NCBI RefSeq assembly: GCF_025562715.2
Contig: NZ_JAPFCC010000001.1
Span: 4,052,501-4,116,500 of the forward strand
Length of the DNA stretch: 64,000 bases
From: Endozoicomonas gorgoniicola
GTDB taxonomy: Bacteria; Pseudomonadota; Gammaproteobacteria; Pseudomonadales; Endozoicomonadaceae
Direction: 5' to 3'
Shown: positions 7,014-16,537 of the stretch, piece by piece
Position numbering within the stretch: position 1 is the stretch's first letter
Layout of the letters: each line of letters begins with the position of its first letter
Translations under genes and position numbers: made by a program
The notes under the pieces: model-generated
What the model was told of the DNA's origin: nothing
Seen by the model: only the letters and a program-made list of their open reading frames with translations
Databases searched by the model: none

Positions 7014-9935
7014 TTAATCCCCTTTACCTTTTGGTTGTTTAGAAAACAGGGGATCATCCTCACTGTTTTCCATTTCGTCCTTGCCCTCTGATTCATTCTG
7101 CGAGGACGTCGCACAGTTACAGGCTCCATTGCAACAGATCTCGCCGGTTTCACCTGCATCTGGAATGGCTGGAGGAGTAAATATGTCCAGGCGGTTATGA
7201 ATCTGAACACGATTCTCCTCTGGATCTGTTGGCCTTATTACGTGCGTCTCTCCTTCATCCCCATTGAGGTTGCTCAGTTCAAGCAGAACCTGAAATTTAT
7301 CATGCGTCGCATAGTTGCGAACCCAGTTGGAGCTGCTTCTCTTGGTTCGTATACAGGCCAGAACGAGCTGTTCATAAATTTTTTCCAAGTATTCAGTTAT
7401 GTTCATACCAGGAATAATCTCAACCTGACCCACTGCCTCATGAAAAGACTGTTTCAGCTCATTCGTTTTAAGGTCGTAAATATTCACAGCAATGACACGC
7501 TCCCGAAGCCTCTGGATAGCGGTTTCGAAATAGATTGATTTGCCAGTGTCCAGAAGGGGAATCCACCAGAAACTTAATGGGTTATTACCAAACCGGTTGA
7601 AAAACGACCCAAGCAAAGTTAACACAGAGATTACAGCTCTTGTGTTAAGAGGCCGCCTCATGGCATCGACGTGCTGAAGTTGTGACGATATAGCCGGATC
7701 AGTCTGTGATGTGATTTCACGAATGATTGCATGTTGTGCCCAGAGGGCAATGAACACAGATGCCGAGGCAAAATAACTCCCAAACCGAACAGTTTCAGCA
7801 TAAGCAGAGTCTCTCGGAAAGAAGAGGTTACACGACAGGGAGGTAATGCCTGTCGTAAAAAAGGTACTGCTGTCAGGCTGGCACTCAGAGAAAGCACCCA
7901 GCATATGGGAACCCCCATACAAACCCATAGTCGCAAAAATAGAAATAAGCCCGATGCAGACATCTCGTCGTTGCATCAGAGAAGGCTGGTCGCTGCGAGA
8001 ATTGTACAGCGTTCTTATGCTGTGCAGTAAATAAGCAGGAAAAGCGGCACCAAAAAGGCCGTTTAATACCTGACAGAGTCGAAGGTTTTCAGGCTGGTCA
8101 GGAAGCATCATGCCAAAGATTAATCCGATGATGGTAAACAAGTCTTTCAGGGTGTTCAGCCCTCCCAGAACCATTATGTTCTGAGTTGAAAAACAGTCTG
8201 TCATCTTTAATAGTGCGCACAGGGAGATGGTATTGAGTGCTGACGCCACAATACTGGCACCGGTACTGAAGCCTGACATCAGGAATACCAGCAGCTCATC
8301 TACATCCACGTCTGAATCAAAATAGGCACCCTGATTGAAATAAACATATGAGAGAATGAGAGTTGAGAATGCCATAACGGCAGAGTGCGTGCCAAACACC
8401 CCTCTGGCGGCATCTGCGAAACGTACTCCCGGGCAATAGCTGGTCAGGCCGCAGTATGCCCCCTGACATCCCCCGGCGTTTTTTGTTTCTTTGAGCCTTT
8501 GGGGCAGACAAAATCCCTGTTGGTTTATCAGTTGCTGAAGTTCATTGATGCGGTTAAAGGCCATAATTTGACCAAACGTTTGTGTCAACAGGTCGGACAC
8601 AATGGCTAGCTGGCCTTCAGTAAGGCCCGGGTGATGTCGATTTAATTCTGCAAGGTAGGCATTTAACAACGCAGTACAGTAATAGCTTTCCTCATCGTTT
8701 CTGTAGGTATAGGCAAGTGTCGTGTATGCACCCGCAATAACAGAATCCATTCCAGTTTCAAGTACAGCCAGTTCAGCCTGGCTGACTCCAAACCAGTCCC
8801 TCAGGTAGTTCCTTAAACCCAGGGCCAGCCCTCTCGGTTGATCAGCCCATAGCCGCAACAGGTCAGCTACCATGGGATCGATGGTGACTTCCTTGTCGAT
8901 CTGGAAAGTAATCGCGCCATTTATGAACAGTAAATACTGCATCAATTGTGTCGGTTTTAATTTGAATGGGGCTGGAGGCATCTCATGATAATCATCAGGC
9001 GCTTTCCTACCCTGCCGCCGCCTCTTATCAGGATCATCATCGCCATCGTCACCCGACGATGGCAGTTTGCCTGATGCAGTGCTTCCGGAGGTCGCTCTGT
9101 CTGTATAGGCATCAGTGGTGCTGGACGTTGACGGTTGTGGGTTTGCCTGTCCGGGCTCCGTTTGTTCCTGGTTTGCATGCTGTCTGCCTGTTGCACGGGT
9201 TTGCCGATAAATCCCGCTTCCGTTAGATGAAATGGAGACTTCTTCTCCGTCCATGGTTATCCGGGTAGATTTGCCGGGCTCTTCTGTCATCTCTATCAAA
9301 GAAACAGGGTTCGGATTGTATGGCTGATAATGGTTATATGTTTCGGTTTTTGTGATATAGCCGGTGCTGCACGGTTCTGAGAGTTGCTCAGTGCAGTTGA
9401 TAGCCTGTTTTAAATGCTGGACAAATCCGGAGCTGACCATTCTTGCGACATTAAAATGAACATTCAGAGGGTCGTAGTGAGTGTAATCTAACTGAATTTC
9501 AATGTTTCCTTTGTCCTGTATAATTTCGTCGAGCGTGTTGTGAATGTTATGGTCATTCTGAGAAGAATTATAAGAAGAGTTATGAGAAGAGTTATGAGAA
9601 GCGTTGTGGGTAATCAGAATAACCTTCTGGTTCATAGGCTGGTAAAAAACACGATAGCGTATTTTATTCCTGAATCGGTAAGTCGCTGAATAATCATCAT
9701 TGCTGAATCGTGTTATTTGTACCTGATCAAACTCTTCCGGGTTCTGAGCTTCAACAACATAGCTACTTAGCTGATAAATGTTTTTGATCTGATTTTCCCG
9801 GGGTAGCGAAAACTCTTCAAAAGCAGGAAGATGCACTGAGTCGTGTAAAACTGAGCCGTGGGAGTGTGCTACGCAAAAAAGAAAAAGCACACAATTAACA
9901 AAAAAACAGCCAACCCGAAAAGAACTCATTCCCAT
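7014..9935 (-). CDS. large multi-pass membrane protein of unknown function
   Basis: 973 residues. A signal peptide (FFVNCVLFLFCVAHSHG) is followed by about 230 residues of extracytoplasmic-looking sequence with an N-S-S-H/Y repeat. A charged, Ser/Thr/Gly-rich linker spans about 240-310. A helical segment (about 320-480) leads to a cysteine-containing region and at least seven hydrophobic segments between about 510 and 830. The C-terminal domain (about 830-930) is soluble-looking. The tail carries CNGACNCAT at 935-943, matching the tail of the convergent ADP-ribosylhydrolase-like protein, then an acidic and basic end. No known family recognised. The two genes meet stop to stop with no gap. Confidence 0.7.
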   Translation of the reverse strand: MGMSSFRVGCFFVNCVLFLFCVAHSHGSVLHDSVHLPAFEEFSLPRENQIKNIYQLSSYVVEAQNPEEFDQVQITRFSNDDYSATYRFRNKIRYRVFYQPMNQKVILITHNASHNSSHNSSYNSSQNDHNIHNTLDEIIQDKGNIEIQLDYTHYDPLNVHFNVARMVSSGFVQHLKQAINCTEQLSEPCSTGYITKTETYNHYQPYNPNPVSLIEMTEEPGKSTRITMDGEEVSISSNGSGIYRQTRATGRQHANQEQTEPGQANPQPSTSSTTDAYTDRATSGSTASGKLPSSGDDGDDDPDKRRRQGRKAPDDYHEMPPAPFKLKPTQLMQYLLFINGAITFQIDKEVTIDPMVADLLRLWADQPRGLALGLRNYLRDWFGVSQAELAVLETGMDSVIAGAYTTLAYTYRNDEESYYCTALLNAYLAELNRHHPGLTEGQLAIVSDLLTQTFGQIMAFNRINELQQLINQQGFCLPQRLKETKNAGGCQGAYCGLTSYCPGVRFADAARGVFGTHSAVMAFSTLILSYVYFNQGAYFDSDVDVDELLVFLMSGFSTGASIVASALNTISLCALLKMTDCFSTQNIMVLGGLNTLKDLFTIIGLIFGMMLPDQPENLRLCQVLNGLFGAAFPAYLLHSIRTLYNSRSDQPSLMQRRDVCIGLISIFATMGLYGGSHMLGAFSECQPDSSTFFTTGITSLSCNLFFPRDSAYAETVRFGSYFASASVFIALWAQHAIIREITSQTDPAISSQLQHVDAMRRPLNTRAVISVLTLLGSFFNRFGNNPLSFWWIPLLDTGKSIYFETAIQRLRERVIAVNIYDLKTNELKQSFHEAVGQVEIIPGMNITEYLEKIYEQLVLACIRTKRSSSNWVRNYATHDKFQVLLELSNLNGDEGETHVIRPTDPEENRVQIHNRLDIFTPPAIPDAGETGEICCNGACNCATSSQNESEGKDEMENSEDDPLFSKQPKGKGD
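9555..9605 (-). repeat. 15-bp in-frame tandem repeat (NSSH/NSSY)
   Basis: About three and a half copies of a 15-bp unit reading TTATGAGAAGAGTTA-like on the + strand, encoding the asparagine/serine repeat (NASHNSSHNSSYNSSQN) in the N-terminal domain of the 973-residue protein. Frame-neutral copy-number change is possible. Confidence 0.75.
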
Positions 9936-10182
9936 GGGGCTCCGGAGATTATTAGGTGAATCAGAAAACAGCCCGAACCATTCTAGACATCATTTTATTG
10001 GGCTGCCGGATTCTTGCGTTCCCGGGGGATTGAAGATTGCCTTTTTATTAATCGGTCAGAAACCAAAAGCGTAAATCTCGACAATTTTTTCAGAGGTTCC
10101 TTATAGATAAGCTAACGGGTCTGTAAGATGATAGCTATTTTCATGTTTTCAACTGGCTCTCCAGCCCCTGCACAAGGTTTTT

Positions 10183-10875
10183 ATGGTTCTCAGATCACTA
10201 TCCTATTGCAAAAAATTAAGCACACTAGCCTGTCTGGCATTGTTTTCTTTTATGCTCTCAGGGTCTCCTTCTGCCCTGGCTCACCCGCATTCATGGGTTG
10301 ATATGAAAACTCATGTTGAAGGCAAAGGTGGTGTTATTACTGGTTTTCAAATGGAGTGGACTTTCGATGCCATGTCATCAGCCTTTATGCTTGAGGGAGA
10401 GAAAAAGTCCCCACAGGAACTGCAAAAAGCTCTGGAAGAGCTGACTGCCTCTGTCATGGAAAACATTAAGAAAGAACACTATTTCACTCATTTCCTCGAC
10501 GGCGACAGACATATCGATTTCGGTATAGCCACTGATGCAAAGTTCAGTCGTAACCGCGCTCGACTGGTTCTCACTTTTAACCTGCCACTGTTAAAGCCAG
10601 AGCCCTTGAAACAAGACTCTCTGAAGTTACAAATTTTCGAGCCAACTCACTATACCGATATGAGCTGGCTTGCCAGAAGTAGCGTCAGCTTATCGGACGA
10701 ATTGGCAAAACAGTGTGAACTTAAACTGATTCCCCCCAGTCCGACACCACAACAGATGAGTTATGCTCTTGCCCTGCCAGAAGATGCTGATCCGGATAAC
10801 ACCCTTGGACAACTATTTACCCAGAGCATTCGTTTTCATTGTTCAGTAAAGCCGGGCAAGGAAGTCGGGCAATGA
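10183..10875 (+). CDS. DUF1007 family exported protein
   Basis: 230 residues with a signal peptide (LACLALFSFMLSGSPSALA) directly followed by HPHSWVDM, the typical start of mature DUF1007 (PF06226) proteins. Family members sit next to NicO/RcnA-type nickel/cobalt exporters and are thought to assist metal handling in the periplasm. The stop codon overlaps the start of the next gene (ATGA), so the two are translationally coupled. Histidines near the mature N-terminus could bind metal (inference). Confidence 0.85.
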   Translation: MVLRSLSYCKKLSTLACLALFSFMLSGSPSALAHPHSWVDMKTHVEGKGGVITGFQMEWTFDAMSSAFMLEGEKKSPQELQKALEELTASVMENIKKEHYFTHFLDGDRHIDFGIATDAKFSRNRARLVLTFNLPLLKPEPLKQDSLKLQIFEPTHYTDMSWLARSSVSLSDELAKQCELKLIPPSPTPQQMSYALALPEDADPDNTLGQLFTQSIRFHCSVKPGKEVGQ

Positions 10876-11845
10876 CACAGCTCACTTATAAAAACAACGT
10901 CGTACGAAAAACACGTCACTGGGTTGTTTTAACCAGTTTTATCGTTGTAATGACCATGATCGGTTACCAGCTCTGGCTGGCGTGGCCCTCATTAGTACTG
11001 AAAAGTATTCAGTGGCAACGCATTGTCAATAACCAGCTGGCTGACCTGCTCTATGATGCCAGAGACAATCCGCTGGTTTCGGGCGGTTATCTGGCAGGAT
11101 TCAGTTTTCTGTATGGCATTCTCCATGCATTGGGTCCCGGACACGGTAAAGTGATTGTAACCACCTACCTGGCGACACAACCAACCAAGGCGAAAGCAAG
11201 CCTGATACTCACTTTTGTTTCAGCCTTCTGCCAGGCTATGGTGGCTGTCGCATTGGTCAGTATTCTGTTGTGGGGTTTAAGTGCCAACACTCAGGAGATC
11301 AACCAACACGCCCTGAGTTTTATGACGCTAAGCAGCATGATGGTCATTGTTCTTGGTGTCATGATCTGCTGGCGGGTGTTCAGACCATTTATTATCCGGA
11401 AAAAAACTGCGGCAACCATCATAAAGAACACGATCACTCATGCGGCTGTGGTCACCAGCACGTAGCGTCTCCGGAAGCCATTAATCAGGCTTCATCATTG
11501 CGTGAATACATCAGTGTGATTATGAGTATCGGGTTACGTCCCTGCACTGGAGCGATCTTGGTGCTGTTTTTTGCCAACATGGTAGGGCTTTACTGGATGG
11601 GTGTCGTCAGTGCCATGCTGATGTCGATGGGAACTGCAATCACAACCTCTGCACTGGCGCTGTTGACGCTCTCGGGCAAGAAGGTGGTTCATCGCTATCT
11701 GTCAACCAAACATTCACACCAGCAAAGACGCTGGCAATGGGCGGGGTACAGTTTGCAACTGCTGGGTGGCACTCTCCTGATTCTGCTGGGCTTGTTGCTG
11801 GTCAGCTCTCAAAGCACAGGGCTATCACCCATGCTGACTATGTGA
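10872..11845 (+). pseudogene. NicO-family nickel/cobalt transporter, frameshifted at an A7 tract
   Basis: Start ATG at 10872 overlaps the upstream stop (ATGA). The first part reads MTQLTYKNNVVRKTRHW, a membrane segment, then GILHALGPGHGKVIV (metal-binding H-x-x-G-P-G-H) and further membrane helices up to FRPFIIRKK. At the seven adenines 11400-11406 this frame leads to a stop at 11465. The rest of the family protein lies in the -1 frame: a histidine-rich loop (NCGNHHKEHDHSCGCGHQH), then IMSIGLRPCTGAILVLFFA and two more helices to 11845. A one-base slip gives a 324-residue product of normal layout. The cause may be a real one-base deletion, ribosomal or polymerase slippage, or a sequencing error; I list it as broken. 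Confidence 0.8.
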
Positions 11846-11876
11846 TCCTGTCTTCTGAATCCATAAAACCATTAAA

Positions 11877-11905
11877 AAAAGCGGTACCAGACAAGTACCG
11901 CTTTT
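11877..11905 (+). terminator. rho-independent terminator after the NicO gene
   Basis: Stem AAAAGCGGTAC / GTACCGCTTTT with a 7-base loop and a T-run, 31 bp after the transporter stop. Confidence 0.85.
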
Positions 11906-12052
11906 AGTTGTCGCTTTATGTCACGATATAAATTTATCGAAACTAGCGGAAAACCCCGTACTTTTAGTGCGGGGATGGATAGCGAGCAGTCTGGAAGACT
12001 GCTTATAGAAGATACTTGAAGATTTTACATTTATTGATATAAACTTGTAAGT

Positions 12053-13177
12053 ATGAATAAACGAGCTTTCAAATACAGATTTTACCCAACGCCTGAGCAG
12101 GAAACCTTGCTTGCTCAGACGTTTGGCTGTATTCGGTTCGTTTACAACCATATCCTTCGCTGGCGTACTGATGAGTACTACAACAATGGTTGTAGTATTA
12201 ATTACAATGCCGCCTCGAAGCAGCTTACAGAGCTGAAAAAGAACCCTGAGTACCAGTGGTTGAAAGATGTTTCTTCTGTACCTGTTCAGCAAGCACTACG
12301 ACACCAGCAAACCGCCTTCAAAAACTTCTGGGAAGGTCGGGCGAAATACCCCACTTTCAAAAAGAGACACGCAAAGCAGAGTGCTACTTTTGCCGCTTCT
12401 GCTTTCAAGTACAAAGAAGGTCAGCTATTCATAGCTAAAAGCAAAGAGCCTTTGAATATCCGCTGGAGCAGAGAGCTATCGTCAGAGCCTTCCAGCATAA
12501 CCATCAGCAAAGACAGAGCTGGACGCTACTTTGTATCCATGCTGTGCGAGTTTGAAGCTAAACCAATGCCTATTTCTAACAAGACAGTGGGCATTGATTT
12601 AGGCTTAAATGATCTGTTCGTCACTTCAGACGGCCAAAAATCCGGTAATCCAAGACACACCAAGCGTTACGAGCAAAAGCTCGCCTACCTTCAGCGTAAG
12701 CTGGTGAAAAAGCAGAAAAGCAGTAACAACCGAGCTAAAGCAAAGCTCAAGGTTGCCCGCCTTCATGCGAAAATAGCTGATTGCCGGATGGATGCTACTC
12801 ATAAAGCATCCCGCAAACTAATTAACGAGAACCAAGTTGTTTGTGTAGAGTCCCTGAATGTGAAAGGCATGATCAAAAATCCAAAACTGGCAAAGCATAT
12901 AGCTGATGCAAACTGGGGTGAATTTGTACGGCAGTTGCAGTACAAAGCCGAGTGGGCAGAAAGGATTGTTGTTCAGATAGACCGATTCTTTCCCAGCTCC
13001 AGGCGTTGCTCCAGTTGCGGATTCATCCATGAAAGTTTGCCGTTGTCTATCCGTGAATGGAAATGCCCGAAGTGCAATACCCTTCACGACAGGGATATTA
13101 ATGCGGCAATCAATATCAAAACCGCCGGGCTGGCGGGGTTGGCCTGTGGAGCGACTGGAACGGGGGTTGCAGCCTAG
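12053..13177 (+). CDS. tnpB: TnpB RNA-guided nuclease of the IS605 group
   Basis: 374 residues. The start MNKRAFKYRFYPTPEQETLLAQTFGC is typical of OrfB/TnpB. The RuvC-like active site appears complete: D in VGIDLGLNDLFV (near residue 185), E in VVCVESLNVKGM (near 264) and D in HDRDINAAINI (near 350). A zinc ribbon CSSCG...CPKC lies between the last two. TnpB proteins use a guide RNA read from the element's right end to cut DNA at the empty donor site, aiding element retention. All key residues are present, so the protein may be active. Confidence 0.92.
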   Translation: MNKRAFKYRFYPTPEQETLLAQTFGCIRFVYNHILRWRTDEYYNNGCSINYNAASKQLTELKKNPEYQWLKDVSSVPVQQALRHQQTAFKNFWEGRAKYPTFKKRHAKQSATFAASAFKYKEGQLFIAKSKEPLNIRWSRELSSEPSSITISKDRAGRYFVSMLCEFEAKPMPISNKTVGIDLGLNDLFVTSDGQKSGNPRHTKRYEQKLAYLQRKLVKKQKSSNNRAKAKLKVARLHAKIADCRMDATHKASRKLINENQVVCVESLNVKGMIKNPKLAKHIADANWGEFVRQLQYKAEWAERIVVQIDRFFPSSRRCSSCGFIHESLPLSIREWKCPKCNTLHDRDINAAINIKTAGLAGLACGATGTGVAA

Positions 13178-13179
13178 CT

Positions 13180-13262
13180 GCAATCTAGAGAAGGCGTGTC
13201 GAAGCAGGAAGCCTGTTTGGTGACGAACAGGAATCCCCGTCCTTCAGGGCGGGGAGGATGTC
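13180..13262 (+). ncRNA. candidate omega RNA scaffold at the tnpB right end
   Basis: Immediately after the tnpB stop are two potential hairpins: CCTGTT...GAACAGG (about 13211-13231) and the strong right-end stem CCCCGTCC...GGGCGGGG (about 13233-13253). In TnpB systems the omega RNA covers the tnpB 3' end and right end, and the flanking bases after 13262 act as guide. Position and structure only; no expression evidence. Confidence 0.45.
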
Positions 13263-13313
13263 AAAGCTGCTGATATACTAAAACCTTTCATGCCTTGAAA
13301 ATAAAGCTGCTGA

Positions 13314-13416
13314 ATTCAAGTCATAAGTGCATAACCCATGACTTTTCTTGTTTGATAAACCTCTTAAGCATTAAGCGCTCGTCTTCACTGAGCCGAACAT
13401 GATACTTGATAGCCAT
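13314..13416 (-). pseudogene. IS630-type transposase start fused to an IS30 end
   Basis: On the reverse strand an ATG at 13416 with a GGAG ribosome site begins MAIKYHVRLSEDERLMLKRF, the N-terminus typical of IS630-family transposases. After about 24 residues it runs into the 3' end of the IS30 element found elsewhere in the window (KSWVMHL, then GACTTGAATTCA). The rest of both elements is missing, so this is the scar of IS30 landing in an IS630 copy followed by deletion. Confidence 0.75.
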
Positions 13417-13705
13417 GATAACTCCGTCTTTTTACTGACCCGGAGTTAATAGGATAAGCGTTATTCAGCTATCATGTGGCAGCAAACAAGCTACTACCGC
13501 CCAATAAGGGAGTCCAGTAAGCACATGGTAGGCAGAGAATTGGGCAGGCAGGCTCCAACGCCATAACTCAAATACAAATTGCCCGAATATTGCACACTCG
13601 GTCATCAAAAAATTTGAGAGTCGAGTGAAAGAGACCTCAACCAGAAATAAACCTGTACCAAGAAATAAATCTGGAAAATACAGTGAACTTAACCGTTGAT
13701 TACGG

Positions 13706-15496
13706 GTAACTGCTCAAAATTGACTGGCAAATCAACCTCTACAGGTCAAAGAAAGTTATCCTGATCTTTCGTATATTTCACCGTATGCACCTGCCTGACT
13801 CACTATTCTCCAGTACAGACAATGAACAGTTGCGTTCATTCGTCAAAAACCTTCTCGACACGGTCGAGAAGCAATCTGTGCAAATTGAAAGGCAGCGCGT
13901 TCAGATCGAACAGCTGGTCGAAGAGAACGAACAGCTTCGAGCAGAAATTCGCCACCTGAAGAAGCACAAGGGCAAGCCTAAAATCAGGCCTAATGTCTCG
14001 GACAAGGGCGATGATCAGGAAGACAGCTCTTCTGCGGAAGACACTGATCAGGCTGCCGGGAAAAGTGACACTGATCGTCCGCCGAAAAGTAAACGACCAC
14101 GATCACAAGAAGCCGGTGAAACCGCTGCACCACCAATGACTGTTGACCGAGAGGAAATCTGTTCAATCGCTGCTCCCGGTGAGAACTGGCGCTTCAAGTG
14201 CTATATCGACTTTTTCCATACTGAGCTGGACTTGCGTTTTGTCACTACTCGCTACAGGCGTGAGTATTACACAACTCCGGAAGGCGGGGTGTCAGCCCCG
14301 CTACCTGATCATGTGAAAGACCGTTTTGGCGACAACCTGAAAGCCCATCTGCTGGATTTTTATCATTCATGCAGTACGACACAGCCACTACTGCTATCTT
14401 GGCTGCACGACCATGGATGCTCAATATCAGAAGGTTCCCTGAGCAACATCCTGACGAAAGGCCATGATATTTTCCACCAGGAAAAAGAAGAATTGCTGGA
14501 AGCAGGGCTGACTTGCTCTGATTATCTCCAGGCCGACGACACAGGTGCTCGCCACCAAGGAAAAAACGGCTACTGCCTGTTTATCGGCAACCCTTATTTT
14601 TCCTACTTCCATAGCAGCGACAGTAAGAGCAGGATTAATTTCCTGGGCTGTCTGCAAGGGCAGCAGCGGCTTTATCTTCTCAACGACGTTGCCATTGACT
14701 ACATGGAGAATCAGGTTGATGTGTCGAAGAAGTGGATCACTGCGCTATCCGAATGCGGCGAGAAGCGTTTCTCAACAGAAGAAGAGTGGGAGAGCTTCCT
14801 TAACAGCATTGGTTGTGCTGCCCCGCAACAAAGGCGCTGGGCGACAGAGGGTGTTTTAAAGGCCGCATTGATGCTCAATCATCGCCTTGAGAACCTGATT
14901 ATCCATAGCGATGGAGCCCGGCAGTTTGATACAGCCTTTCAGCATTCGCTGTGTTGGTACCATGCGGGAAGAAACATGGACAAGCTGATACCGGCCAATG
15001 ACCTGGAACGAGCCGCCCGTGACACCGTGCAGGATCAGTACTGGTGCCTCTACGACGACATTGAGGCCTACCAGAAAAAACCAACGGACAAGGAGAAACA
15101 GAAGCTCTACCAGGAGTTTGATCGTTGGGTAACACAGCGGGTTGACTACCCTGCCTTGCAGGCTGAGTTGGGCAAACTGATGGTTGTCAGGGAAGAGCTG
15201 TTATTGGTTCTTGAGTATCCGTGGCTGCCACTGCACAACAACCTGAGCGAGAGGCAGATCAGAGAGTATGTGAAACGGCGAAAGGTTAGCGGTGGTACCC
15301 GGAGTAAACTTGGGAGGAAATGCCGCGACACCTTTGCCAGTTTGAAAAAGACCTGTAAACAACACGGGGTGTCCTTTGCCAACTATCTCAGGGACAGGCT
15401 GACTGGAACCAATCTGATTCCGCAGCTGGGGCATCTCATCCTGAAGGCATCAGGCTATCAGGAAACGGTTCTTGCCAATGGAATATGAGCAGTTAC
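13706..15496 (+). mobile_element. IS66-family insertion sequence, copy 1
   Basis: 1791 bp with terminal inverted repeats starting GTAACTGCTCA, flanked by an 8-bp target duplication GATTACGG (13698-13705 and 15497-15504). Eight bases is the expected size for IS66. It carries only the large transposase, without the small accessory tnpA/tnpB genes. Copy 2 lies at 54802-56592. Confidence 0.93.
13785..15488 (+). CDS. IS66-family transposase
   Basis: 567 residues. The N-terminal coiled coil (about residues 15-65, KQSVQIERQRVQIEQLVEEN) is followed by an acidic linker. A DDE-type core contains LQADDTGARHQG (near 250), IIHSDGARQFD (near 370) and NNLSERQIREYVKRRKVSGG (near 486). The C-terminus NLSER...K.SGG is the IS66 hallmark. 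The same protein is encoded at 54881-56584. Confidence 0.92.
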   Translation: MHLPDSLFSSTDNEQLRSFVKNLLDTVEKQSVQIERQRVQIEQLVEENEQLRAEIRHLKKHKGKPKIRPNVSDKGDDQEDSSSAEDTDQAAGKSDTDRPPKSKRPRSQEAGETAAPPMTVDREEICSIAAPGENWRFKCYIDFFHTELDLRFVTTRYRREYYTTPEGGVSAPLPDHVKDRFGDNLKAHLLDFYHSCSTTQPLLLSWLHDHGCSISEGSLSNILTKGHDIFHQEKEELLEAGLTCSDYLQADDTGARHQGKNGYCLFIGNPYFSYFHSSDSKSRINFLGCLQGQQRLYLLNDVAIDYMENQVDVSKKWITALSECGEKRFSTEEEWESFLNSIGCAAPQQRRWATEGVLKAALMLNHRLENLIIHSDGARQFDTAFQHSLCWYHAGRNMDKLIPANDLERAARDTVQDQYWCLYDDIEAYQKKPTDKEKQKLYQEFDRWVTQRVDYPALQAELGKLMVVREELLLVLEYPWLPLHNNLSERQIREYVKRRKVSGGTRSKLGRKCRDTFASLKKTCKQHGVSFANYLRDRLTGTNLIPQLGHLILKASGYQETVLANGI

Positions 15497-16537
15497 GATT
15501 ACGGGTCATAAGTATTATTAAAAACGGATCATTTCAAACTGGTTTATAAAGATCAAATAAAAAAATATGAAATTATTTCGAAAAAAAATTATCAGAAGCG
15601 CCCTGTTAACTTACTGTTGCTATGTCTCTGGTTCTGGGGCAGCCAGTCATTGCTACACACTGCACGATATAAATACCCCGTCAAATCCAGAGTCTTATGC
15701 AAGTGGTTTATTCTATTTTTTTACCACGCCCGGCAGAGCCGTGAAGAAGTTCTTCAGCAACTCCGGAAGCGACAGTACAATGAACAACAACCTGCAGGCC
15801 GGCTTATCTTTCAACCTGAAGGACTGGATACTACACCCTTACGACCTGAACAATATCTGTATAACTCAGAGCAACCCTATTAACAGTGGTCAGCATGGAC
15901 GGATATTTCCGGGCAAGGTTCTGAACAGTAGCTCAACAACAAATGCACTTGTATTCAAAACCATCCATCCACTTGGATCCAATCAAGAAAAAATCAGATA
16001 CAAACATTCTGAAGTTGACTATATGGCTTTAGAAAGGGAGGTTCGTATACAGAAAAAAATTGGTTCGCATCCAAACATACTGGTTTTCCATGATGCTTAT
16101 TACTTCTGGCCACCCAATAAAAAAAACGACAGGATGATTTTAGCCTTTAGTATGGACAGGCTCAATAAATCACTTGCAGAAAGAATTAATGAAGTAATGA
16201 ATGATCAATTCTCAACTTTATATAAACTGAAAGTTTATTTAGGATACCCAGCCAGAAAACAGATAACCGCAAAACAAACTGCAAAATATATAGCACAGGT
16301 TTTATCAGGCATTGGGCATTTAATCAGTATTGGACTACTAAACGTGGACTTAAACTTTACAAATATCATGCTGGATGACAATGACAACATAAAGTTGATT
16401 GACTTTAGCCGGGTCAATGAGTACGACCTGAAAAACCATGAAGATGAATATTTACATGAAGACGTTAAAGACAATATTGGAAATATTCTGTCAAACAGCT
16501 TTGCCTTTCTTATGGATTACGCTACGTTAACTCCTAG

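Larger units (their letters stand above)
11944..13262 (+). mobile_element. IS200/IS605-type element with tnpB only
   Basis: The element carries one gene, tnpB, and no tnpA. At its left end is a hairpin (CCCCGTAC...GTGCGGGG, 11954-11974). At its right end a hairpin CCCCGTCCTTCAGGGCGGGG is followed by AGGATGTCAA ending at 13262, the usual right-end signature of this group. The exact left boundary is uncertain. Without tnpA, movement would need a helper in trans. Confidence 0.75.

Noticed and set aside
11400..11406. Canonical programmed -1 slippery heptamer in the NicO gene
   Set aside because: The A7 run is not phased as X-XXY-YYZ in the incoming frame (it reads CGG AAA AAA ACT), and no clear downstream structure was seen. 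Slippage remains possible but is not the classic signal.
12053..13177. Cas12-type effector
   Set aside because: Size (374 residues) and IS605-type ends identify TnpB; there is no CRISPR array nearby.
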